Positions 1 through 9,438 of a DNA stretch of 64,000 nt are shown piece after piece. The notes below the pieces were generated by a model, which saw only the letters and a list, made by a program, of their open reading frames with translations, was not told the DNA's origin and did no database searches. The translations under genes were made by a program, and so were the position numbers. Source of the DNA: Paenibacillus sabinae T27 (lineage in GTDB: Bacteria; Bacillota; Bacilli; Paenibacillales; Paenibacillaceae); assembly GCF_000612505.1 (NCBI RefSeq), contig NZ_CP004078.1:4007252-4071251 (forward strand), in the 5' to 3' direction. How positions within the stretch are numbered: the first letter of the stretch is position 1; each line of letters opens with the position of its first letter.

Positions 1-83
1 TTCCTATATCATATCACATCTGGAGGATTTAATACAGAGACGCAAAGCGAAGCCGGACAATCCGGGATTAAAAAGAACGCCAA

Positions 84-116
84 ACAGCCCGGCGAGCAAT
101 GCCTTAGCCGGGCTGT
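84..116 (-). terminator. Hairpin downstream of cobA-hemD
   Basis: A perfect 10-bp inverted repeat (ACAGCCCGGC at 84-93 and its complement at 107-116) lies just after the cobA-hemD stop in the minus direction. The T run (complement of 70-74) is about nine bases beyond the stem, so termination may be partial. In related genomes hemB and hemL normally follow, and the hairpin may reduce read-through into them. Confidence 0.6.
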
Positions 117-138
117 GACGGGCAGCCGTGTTTATGAA

Positions 139-1680
139 TCAGCGCGTCTGTTCATTCCAGCGGCACAGCTCGCGAACGAGCGAGTCGATTGTCGCTTCCT
201 CCGCCAGCAGTCCGGGCTCCAGTCCCGCTTCCACGGCCGTCTGTTCGGTGAGCGGACCGATGCACGCAATCTTCACCTTCTCAAGCAGCGGCAGCGGATC
301 TTCCAGCCCCATCCGCTTCAATACTTCGAGAAGATTCTTCACCGTCGAGGAGCTGGTGAAGGTAACGGCATGGATCCGCCCTTCCTCCAGCAGCTTCAAT
401 AACTCGATGTCATCCTCGCCGGTAGCGACCGTCTCATACGTGTCGATCTCCGTCACCGAAAGGCCGAGCTCCTCCAGCTTCTGCGGCAGCCAGTTCCGGG
501 CGAGATCGCCGCGCGGCAGCAGTACCTTTTGACCGGGAAGCAGCTCATCGCCGTGTGCCTCAATCAGCCCCTCCGCGTGGAAGCGGGCCGGCAGCTCCTC
601 GGCAATTATGCCCCGATCGGCAAGCGCCGCTGCGGTTGCCGGTCCGATGGCGGCGATGCGGGCGCCGGACAAGCCGCGAATGTCCGCTTTCAGCTCCGCC
701 AGATGGCGGAAGAAGAACTCCACACCATTGACGCTCGTAAAGAACACCCAATCATATTCCGGCAGCTTCGACAGCGCCGAAGCGATAGCCTCCCGCTTCT
801 CTTCGCTCTGCGGCATGACCGTTTCGATCACCGGGAATTCATAAGGTTCTCCGCCTAGGTCCTCAATCCGCTCCACCAGCTCGCTCGCCTGGCTGCGCGC
901 CCGGGTGACAAGAATCCGCTTGCCGAACAGCGGAAGTTCCTCGGCCCATTTCAGCTCCTCCCGCTGCTTCACCACATCACCGACGACGATAACGGCCGGT
1001 GATCCGAAATTCGCCGCTTTCACCTTCTCTTCAATGTCGGCGAGTGTGCCGGTCAGCGTCTCCTGCTCCGCGCGCGTTCCCCAGCGGACCAGCGCCACTG
1101 GCGTTTCCGGCGGACGCCCGTGCTTGATCAGGTTATCGCTGATATAGCCGATTTTGGCAACCCCCATCAGAAACACGAGTGTTCCCGTGGCATTCGTCAC
1201 TTTATCCCAATGAATCGAACGGTCCAGCTTGTCTGGGCTTTCGTGCCCGGTAATAATTGACAAAGAGGATGCATAGTCGCGGTGAGTAACCGGAATGCCG
1301 GCATAAGCAGGCACGCTGATCGCCGAGGTGATTCCCGGAACAATTTCGTAAGAAATGCCGTTTTTGCGCAGAAGCTCCGCTTCCTCGCCCACCCGGCCAA
1401 AAATCGTCGGATCGCCGCCCTTTAATCTCACCACCGTCTTGCCCTGAAGCGCCAGATCGACGAGCAGCTGATTGATTTCCTCCTGCTTCATCGTATGCCG
1501 GTCCGGAAGCTTGCCCACATAGATCTTCTCTCCGCCGGGAGGCATCCATTTCAGCAGCCGGGGACTGGCCAGCCGGTCATAGACCAGCACATCCGCCTTC
1601 TTGATACACTCCATGCCCTTAATCGTGATGAGCTTGGCATCCCCTGGACCCGCGCCCACCAAATACACTTTGCCCGTCAA
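139..1680 (-). CDS. Fused uroporphyrinogen-III C-methyltransferase / uroporphyrinogen-III synthase
   Basis: A 513-aa two-domain enzyme of tetrapyrrole synthesis. The N-terminal half (about residues 1-245) is a SUMT/CobA methyltransferase, shown by KVYLVGAGPGDAKL at the start and RLKGGDPTIFGRVGEEAEL near residue 85; it turns uroporphyrinogen III into precorrin-2 using SAM. The C-terminal half (from GKRILVTRARSQASELVERI) is HemD, which cyclises hydroxymethylbilane. A TTG start at 1680 is chosen because it begins the CobA motif and follows an AAGGGG site; the longer open frame would run deep into hemC. It begins five bases after the hemC stop, so the genes are co-transcribed. CobA-HemD fusions occur in Paenibacillus and clostridia (family knowledge). 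It feeds both haem and sirohaem branches, matching the sirC-like gene two genes upstream. Confidence 0.92.
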   Translation of the reverse strand: MTGKVYLVGAGPGDAKLITIKGMECIKKADVLVYDRLASPRLLKWMPPGGEKIYVGKLPDRHTMKQEEINQLLVDLALQGKTVVRLKGGDPTIFGRVGEEAELLRKNGISYEIVPGITSAISVPAYAGIPVTHRDYASSLSIITGHESPDKLDRSIHWDKVTNATGTLVFLMGVAKIGYISDNLIKHGRPPETPVALVRWGTRAEQETLTGTLADIEEKVKAANFGSPAVIVVGDVVKQREELKWAEELPLFGKRILVTRARSQASELVERIEDLGGEPYEFPVIETVMPQSEEKREAIASALSKLPEYDWVFFTSVNGVEFFFRHLAELKADIRGLSGARIAAIGPATAAALADRGIIAEELPARFHAEGLIEAHGDELLPGQKVLLPRGDLARNWLPQKLEELGLSVTEIDTYETVATGEDDIELLKLLEEGRIHAVTFTSSSTVKNLLEVLKRMGLEDPLPLLEKVKIACIGPLTEQTAVEAGLEPGLLAEEATIDSLVRELCRWNEQTR

Positions 1681-1685
1681 TCTCC

Positions 1686-2642
1686 TCAACCCCTTAGCTG
1701 TGACAAAATCTTCTCCGCACCCCTCACGGTCAACGCTTTCGCCACTTCTTCGCCCAGCAGCACCGGGTCGGTCCCGGTACATGTCTCCTTCAATATGACG
1801 GCTCCGTCCGGCGTGCCGACCATGCCGGTAAGCGTAAGGCTCCGGCCTTCAGCCGGAGCGCCGGTCTCAACACTCTTCTCAAGTGTAGCAAAAGCGCCAA
1901 TCGGCACCTGACAGCCGCCATTCAGCACGCCGAGAAAGCGCCGCTCTGCGGCAACCGTGAGTGCAGTCTCTTCATCATTATACAATGAAAGCAGCTTCCG
2001 CAGCTCGGTATCATCTTCGCGGCATTCAATCCCAAGCGCCCCCTGCCCTACCGCGGGGAGACACTCCTCCGGCGGCAGATAGGCCGTCACGCGGTCCTGC
2101 CAGCCCATCCGGGTCAGGCCCGCCGCCGCCAGCAGGATCGCGTCATATTCGCCGCTCTCCAGCTTCCGCAGTCTGGAGTCGATGTTGCCGCGCACCGGCT
2201 CAATGACCAGATCGGGCCGCAGCGCCGCAAGCTGGCTGGAACGCCGCAGACTGCTTGTGCCAACCCGCGCTCCCGCAGGAAGGTCCGCGAGCCCGGCCCC
2301 TTCGCGCGAAATCAGGCAGTCTCTTGGATCGACGCGCCGGGGAACCGCGGCGTTCATAAGTCCAGACGGCAGCTCGGAGGGCATATCCTTCATGCTGTGC
2401 ACGGCCATGTCGATCTCCCGGTCCAGCATCGCCTGTTCAATCTCCTTGACGAACAGCCCCTTGCCGCCCACCTTGGAGAGGGTCACATCAAGAATACGGT
2501 CGCCTTTGGTGACGATTTTTTTCACCTCGAAATCAAAAGAGAAGCCGTGCTCCGCGCACAGCCGCTTCAAATCTTCAATCACCTGACCGGTCTGCGTCAA
2601 TGCCAGCGCGCTTTGTCTGCTGCCCACGATAATCGTTCGCAT
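1686..2642 (-). CDS. hemC: Hydroxymethylbilane synthase (porphobilinogen deaminase)
   Basis: A 318-aa cytoplasmic enzyme that joins four porphobilinogen units into hydroxymethylbilane. It begins [19 protein letters not shown], typical of HemC, and has the dipyrromethane-cofactor cysteine in [13 protein letters not shown] near residue 240. The ATG at 2642 is preferred over the upstream open codons because GGGAGG lies about ten bases ahead and the family starts here. It sits between the sirC-like gene and cobA-hemD with only five bases to the next start, so its product passes directly to the HemD domain encoded next. Confidence 0.95.
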   Translation of the reverse strand: MRTIIVGSRQSALALTQTGQVIEDLKRLCAEHGFSFDFEVKKIVTKGDRILDVTLSKVGGKGLFVKEIEQAMLDREIDMAVHSMKDMPSELPSGLMNAAVPRRVDPRDCLISREGAGLADLPAGARVGTSSLRRSSQLAALRPDLVIEPVRGNIDSRLRKLESGEYDAILLAAAGLTRMGWQDRVTAYLPPEECLPAVGQGALGIECREDDTELRKLLSLYNDEETALTVAAERRFLGVLNGGCQVPIGAFATLEKSVETGAPAEGRSLTLTGMVGTPDGAVILKETCTGTDPVLLGEEVAKALTVRGAEKILSQLRG

Positions 2643-2647
2643 CTTTG

Positions 2648-3295
2648 TTATTCCTCCCGATGTTGTGCGATCCAGGCCTCGATTTGCTCCGAATCCCACT
2701 CTGTAAAGGTACCCCTTCTGATCTCATCCAGCACATGAAGCCGGCCCAGCGTTCTCAGCAGCAGCTTTCGAGCCTCCGGCGACGCTTCCCGCCGCTTGAT
2801 CTCCTGCCGCATGCGATATAAAAAATCCAGATAAGCTTCGTACTCCTCGCCAAACGTTTCCTCGAGCAGCTTCGTGAGCTTCGCGGCGGTGCCGGGTCCC
2901 GCGCCCGAAGTCGATACCGCCACGGTCAGACGGCCCCTGCGCAGTACGCCCGGCGTAATGAAGCTTCCGGCTTCCGCATCGCTGCCCACATTCACCGGCA
3001 CACCCAGGCTCTCCGCCTCGCGGGCCACCTCCCCGTTCACCCCGGAATCGTCAGTCGCCGCATAGACAAGAAAAGCTCCGCGGGCATCCCCGGGAGCATA
3101 ACTGCGGTTCAGCCAGACAATGGCTCCCTGTTCCGCAAGCTCCGTGAGCTGCGGCGTCAGCGCAGGACTGATTATCGTTACCGCCGCTCCGGCCTCCAGC
3201 AGCCCCATCGTCTTGCGCTCCGCCACCTTACCGCCTCCAACAACAATGCAGCGCCTTCCCTGAACGTCCAGCATAACCGGCAAATATACAGTCAC
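2648..3295 (-). CDS. Precorrin-2 dehydrogenase / sirohydrochlorin ferrochelatase-like (SirC/CysG N-terminal type)
   Basis: A 215-aa NAD-dependent enzyme expected to oxidise precorrin-2 to sirohydrochlorin for sirohaem. The Rossmann motif [15 protein letters not shown] is at residues 14-28, and the CysG-like segment [25 protein letters not shown] follows around residues 110-134. The start is a GTG at 3295 with a GGGGTG stretch ten bases upstream. It lies between hemX and hemC in the operon; the preceding hemX stop is six bases away. Whether it also inserts iron cannot be told from the sequence. Confidence 0.88.
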   Translation of the reverse strand: MTVYLPVMLDVQGRRCIVVGGGKVAERKTMGLLEAGAAVTIISPALTPQLTELAEQGAIVWLNRSYAPGDARGAFLVYAATDDSGVNGEVAREAESLGVPVNVGSDAEAGSFITPGVLRRGRLTVAVSTSGAGPGTAAKLTKLLEETFGEEYEAYLDFLYRMRQEIKRREASPEARKLLLRTLGRLHVLDEIRRGTFTEWDSEQIEAWIAQHREE

Positions 3296-3301
3296 CTTCG
3301 A

Positions 3302-4129
3302 TCACACCCCGCCCCAACGATGAAAATCGGACCAAGAATTCAGCAAGAAATTCAGAATGATGAATCCATAGCCCGAAACTGCCCAATACGCCATGGTAAT
3401 CCCGCTCTGCCGGCCTAACCTTTTAAGCACAAGATACGTTATGTAAATCCCGAGCCCGATCAGCGTCGACAGCACTTTCAAATCCTGAAACAGCGGCAGC
3501 CGCCCTTCGGAGACAATCGAGATTCCGGCCACCACAAGCGACACCCCGAGCAGAGGCGTTCCCACCAGCACGGAGGTGTAAGCATATTTGTCAAGAACCT
3601 CCAGACTCGGCAGGCGCCGGACCCGGTCATTCCATTTCTTGTGCTTCAGCCTGGTATGCAGGAACAGGTACATGAGCCCGAACACGGCCCCCAGCGTCAG
3701 CGCGGCAAAGCTCAAATTGGCGAGAATAATATGCATGGCCAGCCAGCCGTGCACCGCTTTCCAGCTCTGGAGCGTATGGTCCTCAGCCGTCAGCCACACC
3801 CGGTTAAGCAAAAAGGCGCTAAACCCCGCCACGCCAAGCAGCAGCACCGTGAACTCGGACCTTCGCATGAACGATTGAACCAGCGAAATCAGCACAATGG
3901 TGAAGGAGAACCAGAACAGAAAATCATACGGCGTAAAAATCGGCAAACCCTTCTCCTCATAAAAGCGTATGCCAAGCCCTGCAGATTGAAGCAGACCGAC
4001 AAAGACAAGAAGCCCTGTGCCTAACCGCTTCCGATCCGGACTCCGTTTCAGGCAATCCAGGAAATAAAACAGCAGGCTCAGGGCGTACAGCAGCAAGGCT
4101 GCGTCATATATTCCATTCAGGTAATGCAT
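3302..4129 (-). CDS. hemX: HemX/CcsA-family integral membrane protein
   Basis: A 275-aa, strongly hydrophobic protein with about eight predicted membrane segments and a CcsA-like core (WLAMHIILANLSFAALTLGAVFGLMYLF near residues 125-155, with a conserved Trp/His-rich region). In Bacillus the gene directly after hemA is hemX, reported to modulate HemA level. The cytochrome-c assembly family likeness suggests haem handling at the membrane. The start follows GGGAGGATGGCGGC and lies 14 bases after the hemA stop, so translation is likely coupled. The name rests mainly on position and topology. Confidence 0.82.
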   Translation of the reverse strand: MHYLNGIYDAALLLYALSLLFYFLDCLKRSPDRKRLGTGLLVFVGLLQSAGLGIRFYEEKGLPIFTPYDFLFWFSFTIVLISLVQSFMRRSEFTVLLLGVAGFSAFLLNRVWLTAEDHTLQSWKAVHGWLAMHIILANLSFAALTLGAVFGLMYLFLHTRLKHKKWNDRVRRLPSLEVLDKYAYTSVLVGTPLLGVSLVVAGISIVSEGRLPLFQDLKVLSTLIGLGIYITYLVLKRLGRQSGITMAYWAVSGYGFIILNFLLNSWSDFHRWGGV

Positions 4130-4143
4130 GCCGCCATCCTCCC

Positions 4144-5532
4144 TTAGAGGCCAGCCTGAGCAAAAGCACTCTTGGGCTGAGCGGCATTTCCGCTGCCGGG
4201 CACAGGTTCTAATGATTGGCGGTTTCTCTCTTGAGCGGTGTTCCCGCCTTCCAATCCGGTCTCCAGCCGTTCCTCCAGCGCAAAGATCTTGGTGAAGTAA
4301 TCCAGCGCTTCGCTCCCGTTCTTATCACCGGACATCTCCTTGATAACATTGATCGGGTCATGCATCATCTGGTTCACAATGCTCTTGGTCAGCCGGCGGA
4401 TAATCTTGCGCTGATGCTCGTCCAGCTCAGGCAGCTTGTTGAACAGGCTGTCCAGCGTTTCTTCATGAATAGCATTCGATTTCTCCTGGAGCGCCCGGAT
4501 GACCGGCTGCACGCCCAGCGTCTTAAGCCAATGCTGAAAGCTCTCGGTCTCCTCCGCGATCATGCCTTCGATCTTCACGGCCTCACCCCGTCGCATTTCC
4601 ATATTGCTCTCCACAATGCCCTCCAAATCATCGATATCGTACAAAAACACACCCGGAATCTCGGACGCAGCTGGGTCAATGTCGCGCGGAACCGCAATAT
4701 CGATCATGAACAGCGGCCGGGACGCACGATTCTTCATGCTGTGCACGATTCGGTCAGCTGTCAGCACATAGCCACCCGCTCCGGTCGAGCTGATCACAAT
4801 GTCGAACTCATGTAGCCGCAAGGCCGCTTCTTCCAGCGTGCACGGACGGCCCGCGAACTTCTCCGCCAGCTCCTCCGCACGCGCCAGGGTGCGGTTCGCC
4901 ACAACCACTTCCGCCGCGCCGCTTGCGTACAAGTGCTTGACCGTCAGCTCGCTCATTTTGCCCGCGCCGAGAATCAGCACTTTTTTGCCGGTGAACATGC
5001 CGAAGATCCGCTTGCCCAGCTCAACAGCCGCGTAGCTGACCGATACCGCACTCTCCCCGATCGACGTCTCGCTGTGTGCCCGCTTGCCCACGGTTACCGC
5101 CTGCTTGAACAGCCGGTTGAACCATGTTCCCGTCGCGCCTTCGCCCTGAGCGGTCAAAAATGCGCTGCGAACCTGCCCCAAAATCTGCGTCTCGCCGATC
5201 ACCATGGAATCCAGCCCGCAGGTAACCCGGAATAAATGCCGGATCGCTTGTTCATCCTCATATATATACATATGCTGTGTAAATTGCTCGCCTTTTACGC
5301 CGAACCACTGCTCCATGAAGCTGCGGAGAAAATACCCGCACATATGAAGACGGTCCACAACCACATAGATTTCCGTACGGTTGCAGGTAGCGACGATGAC
5401 CCCCTCCAGCACGCTCTTCGTCCGCATCAGCTGATGAAGCGCTGCCGGGAGATCCTTCTCAGCAAAAGCAAACTGTTCCCTCACCTCGACAGGCGCTGTT
5501 CTATAATTCAGGCCAACGGCGACGATGTGCAT
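4144..5532 (-). CDS. hemA: Glutamyl-tRNA reductase
   Basis: A 462-aa enzyme making glutamate-1-semialdehyde from Glu-tRNA, the first committed step of C5 haem synthesis. Visible motifs are GLNYRTAPVEVRE at the start, the nucleophile cysteine in ATCNRTEIY near residue 49, the NADPH-binding segment ILGAGKMSELTVKHL near residue 185, and the C-terminal dimerisation helix region. The ATG at 5532 (MHIVAVGLNYRTAP) is chosen by family length; an in-frame ATG at 5547 is possible because the Shine-Dalgarno is only fair. It is the first gene of the hem operon. The C-terminal 30 residues are Gln/Ala/Ser-rich and not conserved. Confidence 0.95.
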   Translation of the reverse strand: MHIVAVGLNYRTAPVEVREQFAFAEKDLPAALHQLMRTKSVLEGVIVATCNRTEIYVVVDRLHMCGYFLRSFMEQWFGVKGEQFTQHMYIYEDEQAIRHLFRVTCGLDSMVIGETQILGQVRSAFLTAQGEGATGTWFNRLFKQAVTVGKRAHSETSIGESAVSVSYAAVELGKRIFGMFTGKKVLILGAGKMSELTVKHLYASGAAEVVVANRTLARAEELAEKFAGRPCTLEEAALRLHEFDIVISSTGAGGYVLTADRIVHSMKNRASRPLFMIDIAVPRDIDPAASEIPGVFLYDIDDLEGIVESNMEMRRGEAVKIEGMIAEETESFQHWLKTLGVQPVIRALQEKSNAIHEETLDSLFNKLPELDEHQRKIIRRLTKSIVNQMMHDPINVIKEMSGDKNGSEALDYFTKIFALEERLETGLEGGNTAQERNRQSLEPVPGSGNAAQPKSAFAQAGL

Positions 5533-5643
5533 CTGTAAGTTCACCATCCTAGTCTTAATTCGTTGCTGTATATTAGCATTTGCATGTTCAGCCCAAGTCA
5601 ATCGCAGCTGCCCATTTCACATATTCGCTACACAACTATATAA

Positions 5644-5652
5644 ATTATATCA
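5644..5652 (-). promoter_or_regulatory. Candidate extended -10 promoter of the hem operon
   Basis: On the minus strand TGATATAAT gives a perfect -10 hexamer with the TG extension, about 110 bases before the hemA ATG. No good -35 hexamer is present, which fits an extended -10 or an activator-dependent promoter. The tandem 11-bp repeat at 5675-5696 covers the place where the -35 region would be. Confidence 0.5.
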
Positions 5653-5674
5653 CACAGACATCAGACTTCTTACG

Positions 5675-5696
5675 TACTTTTTGAATACTTTTTGAA
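5675..5696. repeat. Two exact tandem copies of an 11-bp repeat upstream of hemA
   Basis: TACTTTTTGAA is repeated exactly twice without a gap. On the minus (hemA) strand this reads TTCAAAAAGTA twice and lies 23-53 bases upstream of the candidate -10. An 11-bp direct repeat is the usual layout for OmpR-family response-regulator sites, so it may be an operator. This is inference from geometry only. Confidence 0.5.
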
Positions 5697-6081
5697 ATTA
5701 GAATCATTATAATGTGGAAAAAAGAATGGGGCAAGGCGACCAAGAAGATTTCATCAATTTCGCAATCACGCAATAAAGTCCTATTCCATGCCAAATTTCC
5801 TGCAACTCAGCAAAAAAAGTCTAAGAAACATATCCATATATTAGATTGAAGCAATAAGTCTATCTTCCAGATGCGAATAATTGGTCAAGAGACCAACAAG
5901 AAAATAACAATTACAGGGATAATATTCCACTTTCAGGCTAAATCTCTAACCTTTTATGTGATGAACTATTCGGGAAAGAATATATGTAACGATTTTGTTT
6001 CAGGTCATAAAACGACAAACATTAATTTAGAACCAGCTTATAATTGGAGTATTATAGCAAATCGGTTAGGAGAACTCTATC
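5697..6081. other. Intergenic region between the hem operon and the small ORF at 6082
   Basis: This stretch is AT-rich and holds no convincing coding sequence. An open frame over about 5871-6149 has no ribosome site and ordinary intergenic composition. I see no RNA gene or terminator here. Confidence 0.5.
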
Positions 6082-6243
6082 ATGCCCAACTACTATTTCA
6101 AAGAAATCTGGACTCCCCTAAAGATGTTTCGGATCAGTTTCTTCCGTGATGACGAGGACCGCGTTTGGATTAAGTTTGGAACGAAGCCGCGGAGGCTGCT
6201 GCGCAAACAGGCTGAGGACAAGTCGGGTGGGGAGACCGTTTAG
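6082..6243 (+). CDS. Small basic/acidic protein of unknown function (53 aa)
   Basis: The open frame begins MPNYYFKEIWTPLKMF and ends in a charged tail (RRLLRKQAEDKSGGETV). An AGGAGA ribosome site sits eight bases before the ATG, and the composition becomes more GC-rich in the coding part than in the DNA before it. It is alone on the plus strand between two minus-strand operons. No signal peptide or membrane segment is seen. I do not recognise a family; aromatic and Arg/Lys content might suit nucleic-acid or membrane binding, but that is a guess. Confidence 0.5.
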   Translation: MPNYYFKEIWTPLKMFRISFFRDDEDRVWIKFGTKPRRLLRKQAEDKSGGETV

Positions 6244-6300
6244 AAGGTTAGAAAAAAATGAATTTGTGTCGTCCAGTTCAAATCGCCGCTCTAATCAGAG

Positions 6301-6942
6301 TTAGCGGAACCAGCCCTTGATCCGATCAAGGGCCTTTTTGGCTTCCGGCCCACGGTATCCGAACAAATTGCCGACCATTTTGGCATACTCGCTGATAGTG
6401 ATATCTCTGTCAAATGGATTGCTCCACCATCTGTTGGGGTTATAACCTGAGGGAGATCCTATGTAGGTCAATTCAATACCTGACTTCTTGTACACATGGT
6501 CAAAAATAAACTTCACCCGCCGCATATGAAAATCGGAAGAAACCACAATGGCCGAGGTGAAGCCGTTCTTCTTCATAATAGGTAAAGTGAGTGCAGCATT
6601 GTCATACGTGCTTAAGGCTTTATTTTCGGTAAGGATGGCTTTGGCAGGGACTCCTTGAGCAAGGGCGGTTTGGAGCATGTTGCCAGCGGAGCTTGCTCCC
6701 TCCCGGTAGTTTGATAAGACCAGATATGGGGCATACCCCGCTTTATACAGGTCGACCGCCTTCTCCACCCGGCCTGCACCTCCGCTTAATACGATGATTG
6801 CGTTCACGTTTTCAGGTGGTTCTGAGACAGTTAGAAATCTGCCAGCACAAAAAATGACGAGGAAAATGAAAACGAGCAAGCATATGGGATACTTTAGCTT
6901 GCTCCGTTTATGTTTTTTGTTACTGGTGTTATTTTTACTCAT
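6301..6942 (-). CDS. YdcF/SanA-like DUF218 membrane-anchored protein
   Basis: A 213-aa protein with a Lys-rich N-terminus and one membrane segment (residues 18-38, YPICLLVFIFLVIFCAGRF), followed by a DUF218 domain. Family marks are AIIVLSGGAGRVEKAVDLYKAGYAPYLVLSN and TSAIVVSSDFHMRRVKFIFD. DUF218 proteins are tied to envelope or polysaccharide metabolism, with poorly defined chemistry. It is the last gene of the polysaccharide cluster, starting five bases after the epimerase stop, so it probably acts at the outer membrane face on the same polymer or its lipid carrier. Confidence 0.8.
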   Translation of the reverse strand: MSKNNTSNKKHKRSKLKYPICLLVFIFLVIFCAGRFLTVSEPPENVNAIIVLSGGAGRVEKAVDLYKAGYAPYLVLSNYREGASSAGNMLQTALAQGVPAKAILTENKALSTYDNAALTLPIMKKNGFTSAIVVSSDFHMRRVKFIFDHVYKKSGIELTYIGSPSGYNPNRWWSNPFDRDITISEYAKMVGNLFGYRGPEAKKALDRIKGWFR

Positions 6943-6947
6943 CTCAG

Positions 6948-7982
6948 TTAGCTCATCTGATAATACTTTACATACCAGTCTGTAAACTTCTGTAGCCCTT
7001 CTTCTATTGCAGTTTCAGGCTTAAACCCTACAGCTTCCTGCAAAAGATCAGTAGAGGCATAGGTTGCAGGCACATCACCCGGTTTAATAGGTTCAAATAT
7101 CTTGGTAAACTCCACTTTTCTTCCAGTGCTCTTGCTTAAGCATTTCTCCAATGTCTCGATAAAATCCATCAGCTTCTCCGGTTTGTTATTTCCAATATTG
7201 AAGACTCGATGAGGAACAACCCCATCAGGGGGGCTAGGCAGGAGTCTTGTAATTCCTTCAATAATGTCATCGATATATGTAAAGTCGCGATAAAGATCAT
7301 TATTGAAATCACCATTGTTAAATATTTTGATCGGCTCTCCCGCGAAGTATTTCTGTGTAAATCCAAAATACGCCATATCCGGACGTCCCATTGGTCCATA
7401 GACGGTAAAGAAACGTAGACCAGTTGTTGGAATTTTATAAAGGTGACTATATGTATGAGCCATTAATTCATTTGATTTTTTAGTAGCTGCATATAGCGAT
7501 ACAGGGTGATCTACACAATCCGATTCCTCAAAAGGCACTTTCGTATTAGCCCCATATACCGAACTGGAGGATGCATAGATCAGATGGTCAACTGGATAAT
7601 GTCTGCATGCCTCAAGAAGATTATAATAACCAATAATATTACTCTGAATATATACATCCGGATTATCTATGGAGTAACGAACACCAGCTTGAGCTGCCAG
7701 ATTTACTACGACATCTGGACTGTATTCTTTAAAGATCTCAGTAATGAACGTTTTATCCGAAATATCGCCTTTAATGAAAGTAAAATGCTCAAAGCGATTT
7801 AGTCCTTCAAGCCTAGTGAGCTTAAGATTTACATCATAATAATCATTGATATTATCGACTCCAACTACCAAGCAACCCTGTTCCAACAGTCTTTTCGATA
7901 AATAATATCCTATAAACCCAGCGGCTCCGGTAATGAGGTATACCTTACCTTTATCCAAATCTTGTCCCTGGAAGTTCAACAT
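6948..7982 (-). CDS. NAD-dependent UDP-glucuronate 4-epimerase-like enzyme
   Basis: A 344-aa short-chain dehydrogenase-fold epimerase. The NAD motif GAAGFIGYYLSKRLLEQG is near residue 19, followed by DNINDYYDVNLKLTRLEGL, SSSVYG and the catalytic YAATKKSNE. The DNINDYYD signature is typical of CapI/LspL enzymes that convert UDP-GlcA to UDP-GalA. The upstream neighbour is a UDP-glucose dehydrogenase that makes UDP-GlcA, so the pair would supply galacturonic acid. A clear GAGGAGA site precedes the ATG. The exact sugar specificity is inferred from motif and neighbour. Confidence 0.88.
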   Translation of the reverse strand: MLNFQGQDLDKGKVYLITGAAGFIGYYLSKRLLEQGCLVVGVDNINDYYDVNLKLTRLEGLNRFEHFTFIKGDISDKTFITEIFKEYSPDVVVNLAAQAGVRYSIDNPDVYIQSNIIGYYNLLEACRHYPVDHLIYASSSSVYGANTKVPFEESDCVDHPVSLYAATKKSNELMAHTYSHLYKIPTTGLRFFTVYGPMGRPDMAYFGFTQKYFAGEPIKIFNNGDFNNDLYRDFTYIDDIIEGITRLLPSPPDGVVPHRVFNIGNNKPEKLMDFIETLEKCLSKSTGRKVEFTKIFEPIKPGDVPATYASTDLLQEAVGFKPETAIEEGLQKFTDWYVKYYQMS

Positions 7983-8020
7983 GTTAATCTCCTCTGTTTG
8001 ATATTAACACTCTCAATCTA

Positions 8021-9376
8021 TTATCTCCCCACAGAGTAATATTCCACCCCTGCATTCTTCATTTCTTCAACGCTATAAATGTTCCTTCCATCATAAACCA
8101 GAGGGGTTCTCATATTCTTTTTAAAGAAATCAGGCTGTACTACTTTAATTTCCTTCCATTCAGTGAAAATAAAGCACACATTAGCTCCATCTAGAGCAGC
8201 CTCAGCACTCTCTACGTATCTGATACTACCTTTTCCATTCTGACCTTGGGGATAAAGCTTAGAAAAGTTCTCCTGACCCACAGGATCATAAGCATAAATG
8301 TCTGCGCCTTGCTCTAGTAACAATGGAATATTCTCCAGCGAAGCCGCTTCGCGTAAATCATCCGTTCCAGGCTTAAAGGTAAGTCCTAACACAGCAACCT
8401 TCAATCCGTTAAATGTAATTAGTCGTTTACATGCTTTTCTAAAAAGCAATGTTTTTTGGCTTTTATTTACGTCGATAGCCGCTTTAACCGTTTTTAATTC
8501 ATAGCCATGCTGTTTCGCAAGGTATTCAAGCGCCTTGGTATCCTTGGGGAAACACGAGCCCCCATAGCCAATACCTGCATTTAAAAATCTGCTACCAATC
8601 CGTTCATCATAACTCATGCCTTGCGCAACATCTTGGATGTCAGCGCCTACCAACTCGCAGAGATTGGCAATATCATTCATGTAGGAGATTTTAAGCGCAA
8701 GAAAATCGTTGGAAGCATATTTAATCATCTCGGCCGACCTTCTGCTAACAGACACGACAGGTAGATTAAAGGGTTCATATATCTTCATCAGTATGTCTTC
8801 TGCCCATTTACTTTCTGTTCCAATAATAATTCTTGCGGCATAAAGAGTGTCTCGAACCGCTGATCCCTGGGCCAAAAACTCCGGATTGGACGCGACTTCT
8901 ACTCTTATTTTTTTTCCTGCTCCTGATCCATTCCCTGTATATTCTTCTCCATCATGTGGCAAAAAGTCATGAATAAACTGTTCAACCTTGTCATTGGTTC
9001 CTACAGGAACTGTAGATTTAACCACAACAAGGCAATCTCTTTCTATCGTTTCAGCAATTTGTCTTGCAACTGTAGCTATGTATGATAAATTGGCCGATCC
9101 ATCTGGTTGTTCAGGAGTTCCAACCCCTATGAATATAGCATCAGCATCTCGATACGCTTGCTTATAATCTGTAGTATAATCAAGTCTTCCGGCTGCATAG
9201 TTTTTCTGCATTAACTCTTCCAAATCAGCCTCATAGATTGGAGAGACGCCAGATTTCATCAGCTTCACTTTGTTTTCATCAATGTCGACACAAGTTACTT
9301 GGTGCCCAACTTCGGCAAAACAGACGCCCGCAACCAGGCCAACGTAGCCTGTTCCGGCTACTGCGATTTTGTACAA
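8021..9376 (-). CDS. UDP-glucose 6-dehydrogenase
   Basis: A 451-aa enzyme oxidising UDP-glucose to UDP-glucuronate with two NAD. Seen are AVAGTGYVGLVAGVCFAEVGH at the start, the catalytic cysteine in GIGYGGSCFPKDTKALEYL near residue 275, and the C-terminal UDP-binding domain (VAVLGLTFKPGTDDLREA). The start is a TTG at 9376, preceded by AAGGAAGTGAAG; an upstream GTG hits a stop at once. It marks the GC-richer 3' side of the AT-rich core of the cluster. It belongs to the Ugd/TuaD family and should feed the epimerase that follows. Confidence 0.93.
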   Translation of the reverse strand: MYKIAVAGTGYVGLVAGVCFAEVGHQVTCVDIDENKVKLMKSGVSPIYEADLEELMQKNYAAGRLDYTTDYKQAYRDADAIFIGVGTPEQPDGSANLSYIATVARQIAETIERDCLVVVKSTVPVGTNDKVEQFIHDFLPHDGEEYTGNGSGAGKKIRVEVASNPEFLAQGSAVRDTLYAARIIIGTESKWAEDILMKIYEPFNLPVVSVSRRSAEMIKYASNDFLALKISYMNDIANLCELVGADIQDVAQGMSYDERIGSRFLNAGIGYGGSCFPKDTKALEYLAKQHGYELKTVKAAIDVNKSQKTLLFRKACKRLITFNGLKVAVLGLTFKPGTDDLREAASLENIPLLLEQGADIYAYDPVGQENFSKLYPQGQNGKGSIRYVESAEAALDGANVCFIFTEWKEIKVVQPDFFKKNMRTPLVYDGRNIYSVEEMKNAGVEYYSVGR

Positions 9377-9438
9377 AACTACTTCACTTCCTTATAGATT
9401 GTTAAGTATTTCTGAAATACTTTCCATTTATTAACTAG

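Noticed and set aside
5871..6149. 92-residue plus-strand open frame upstream of the small ORF at 6082
   Set aside because: No Shine-Dalgarno and it overlaps the better-supported small gene in another frame.
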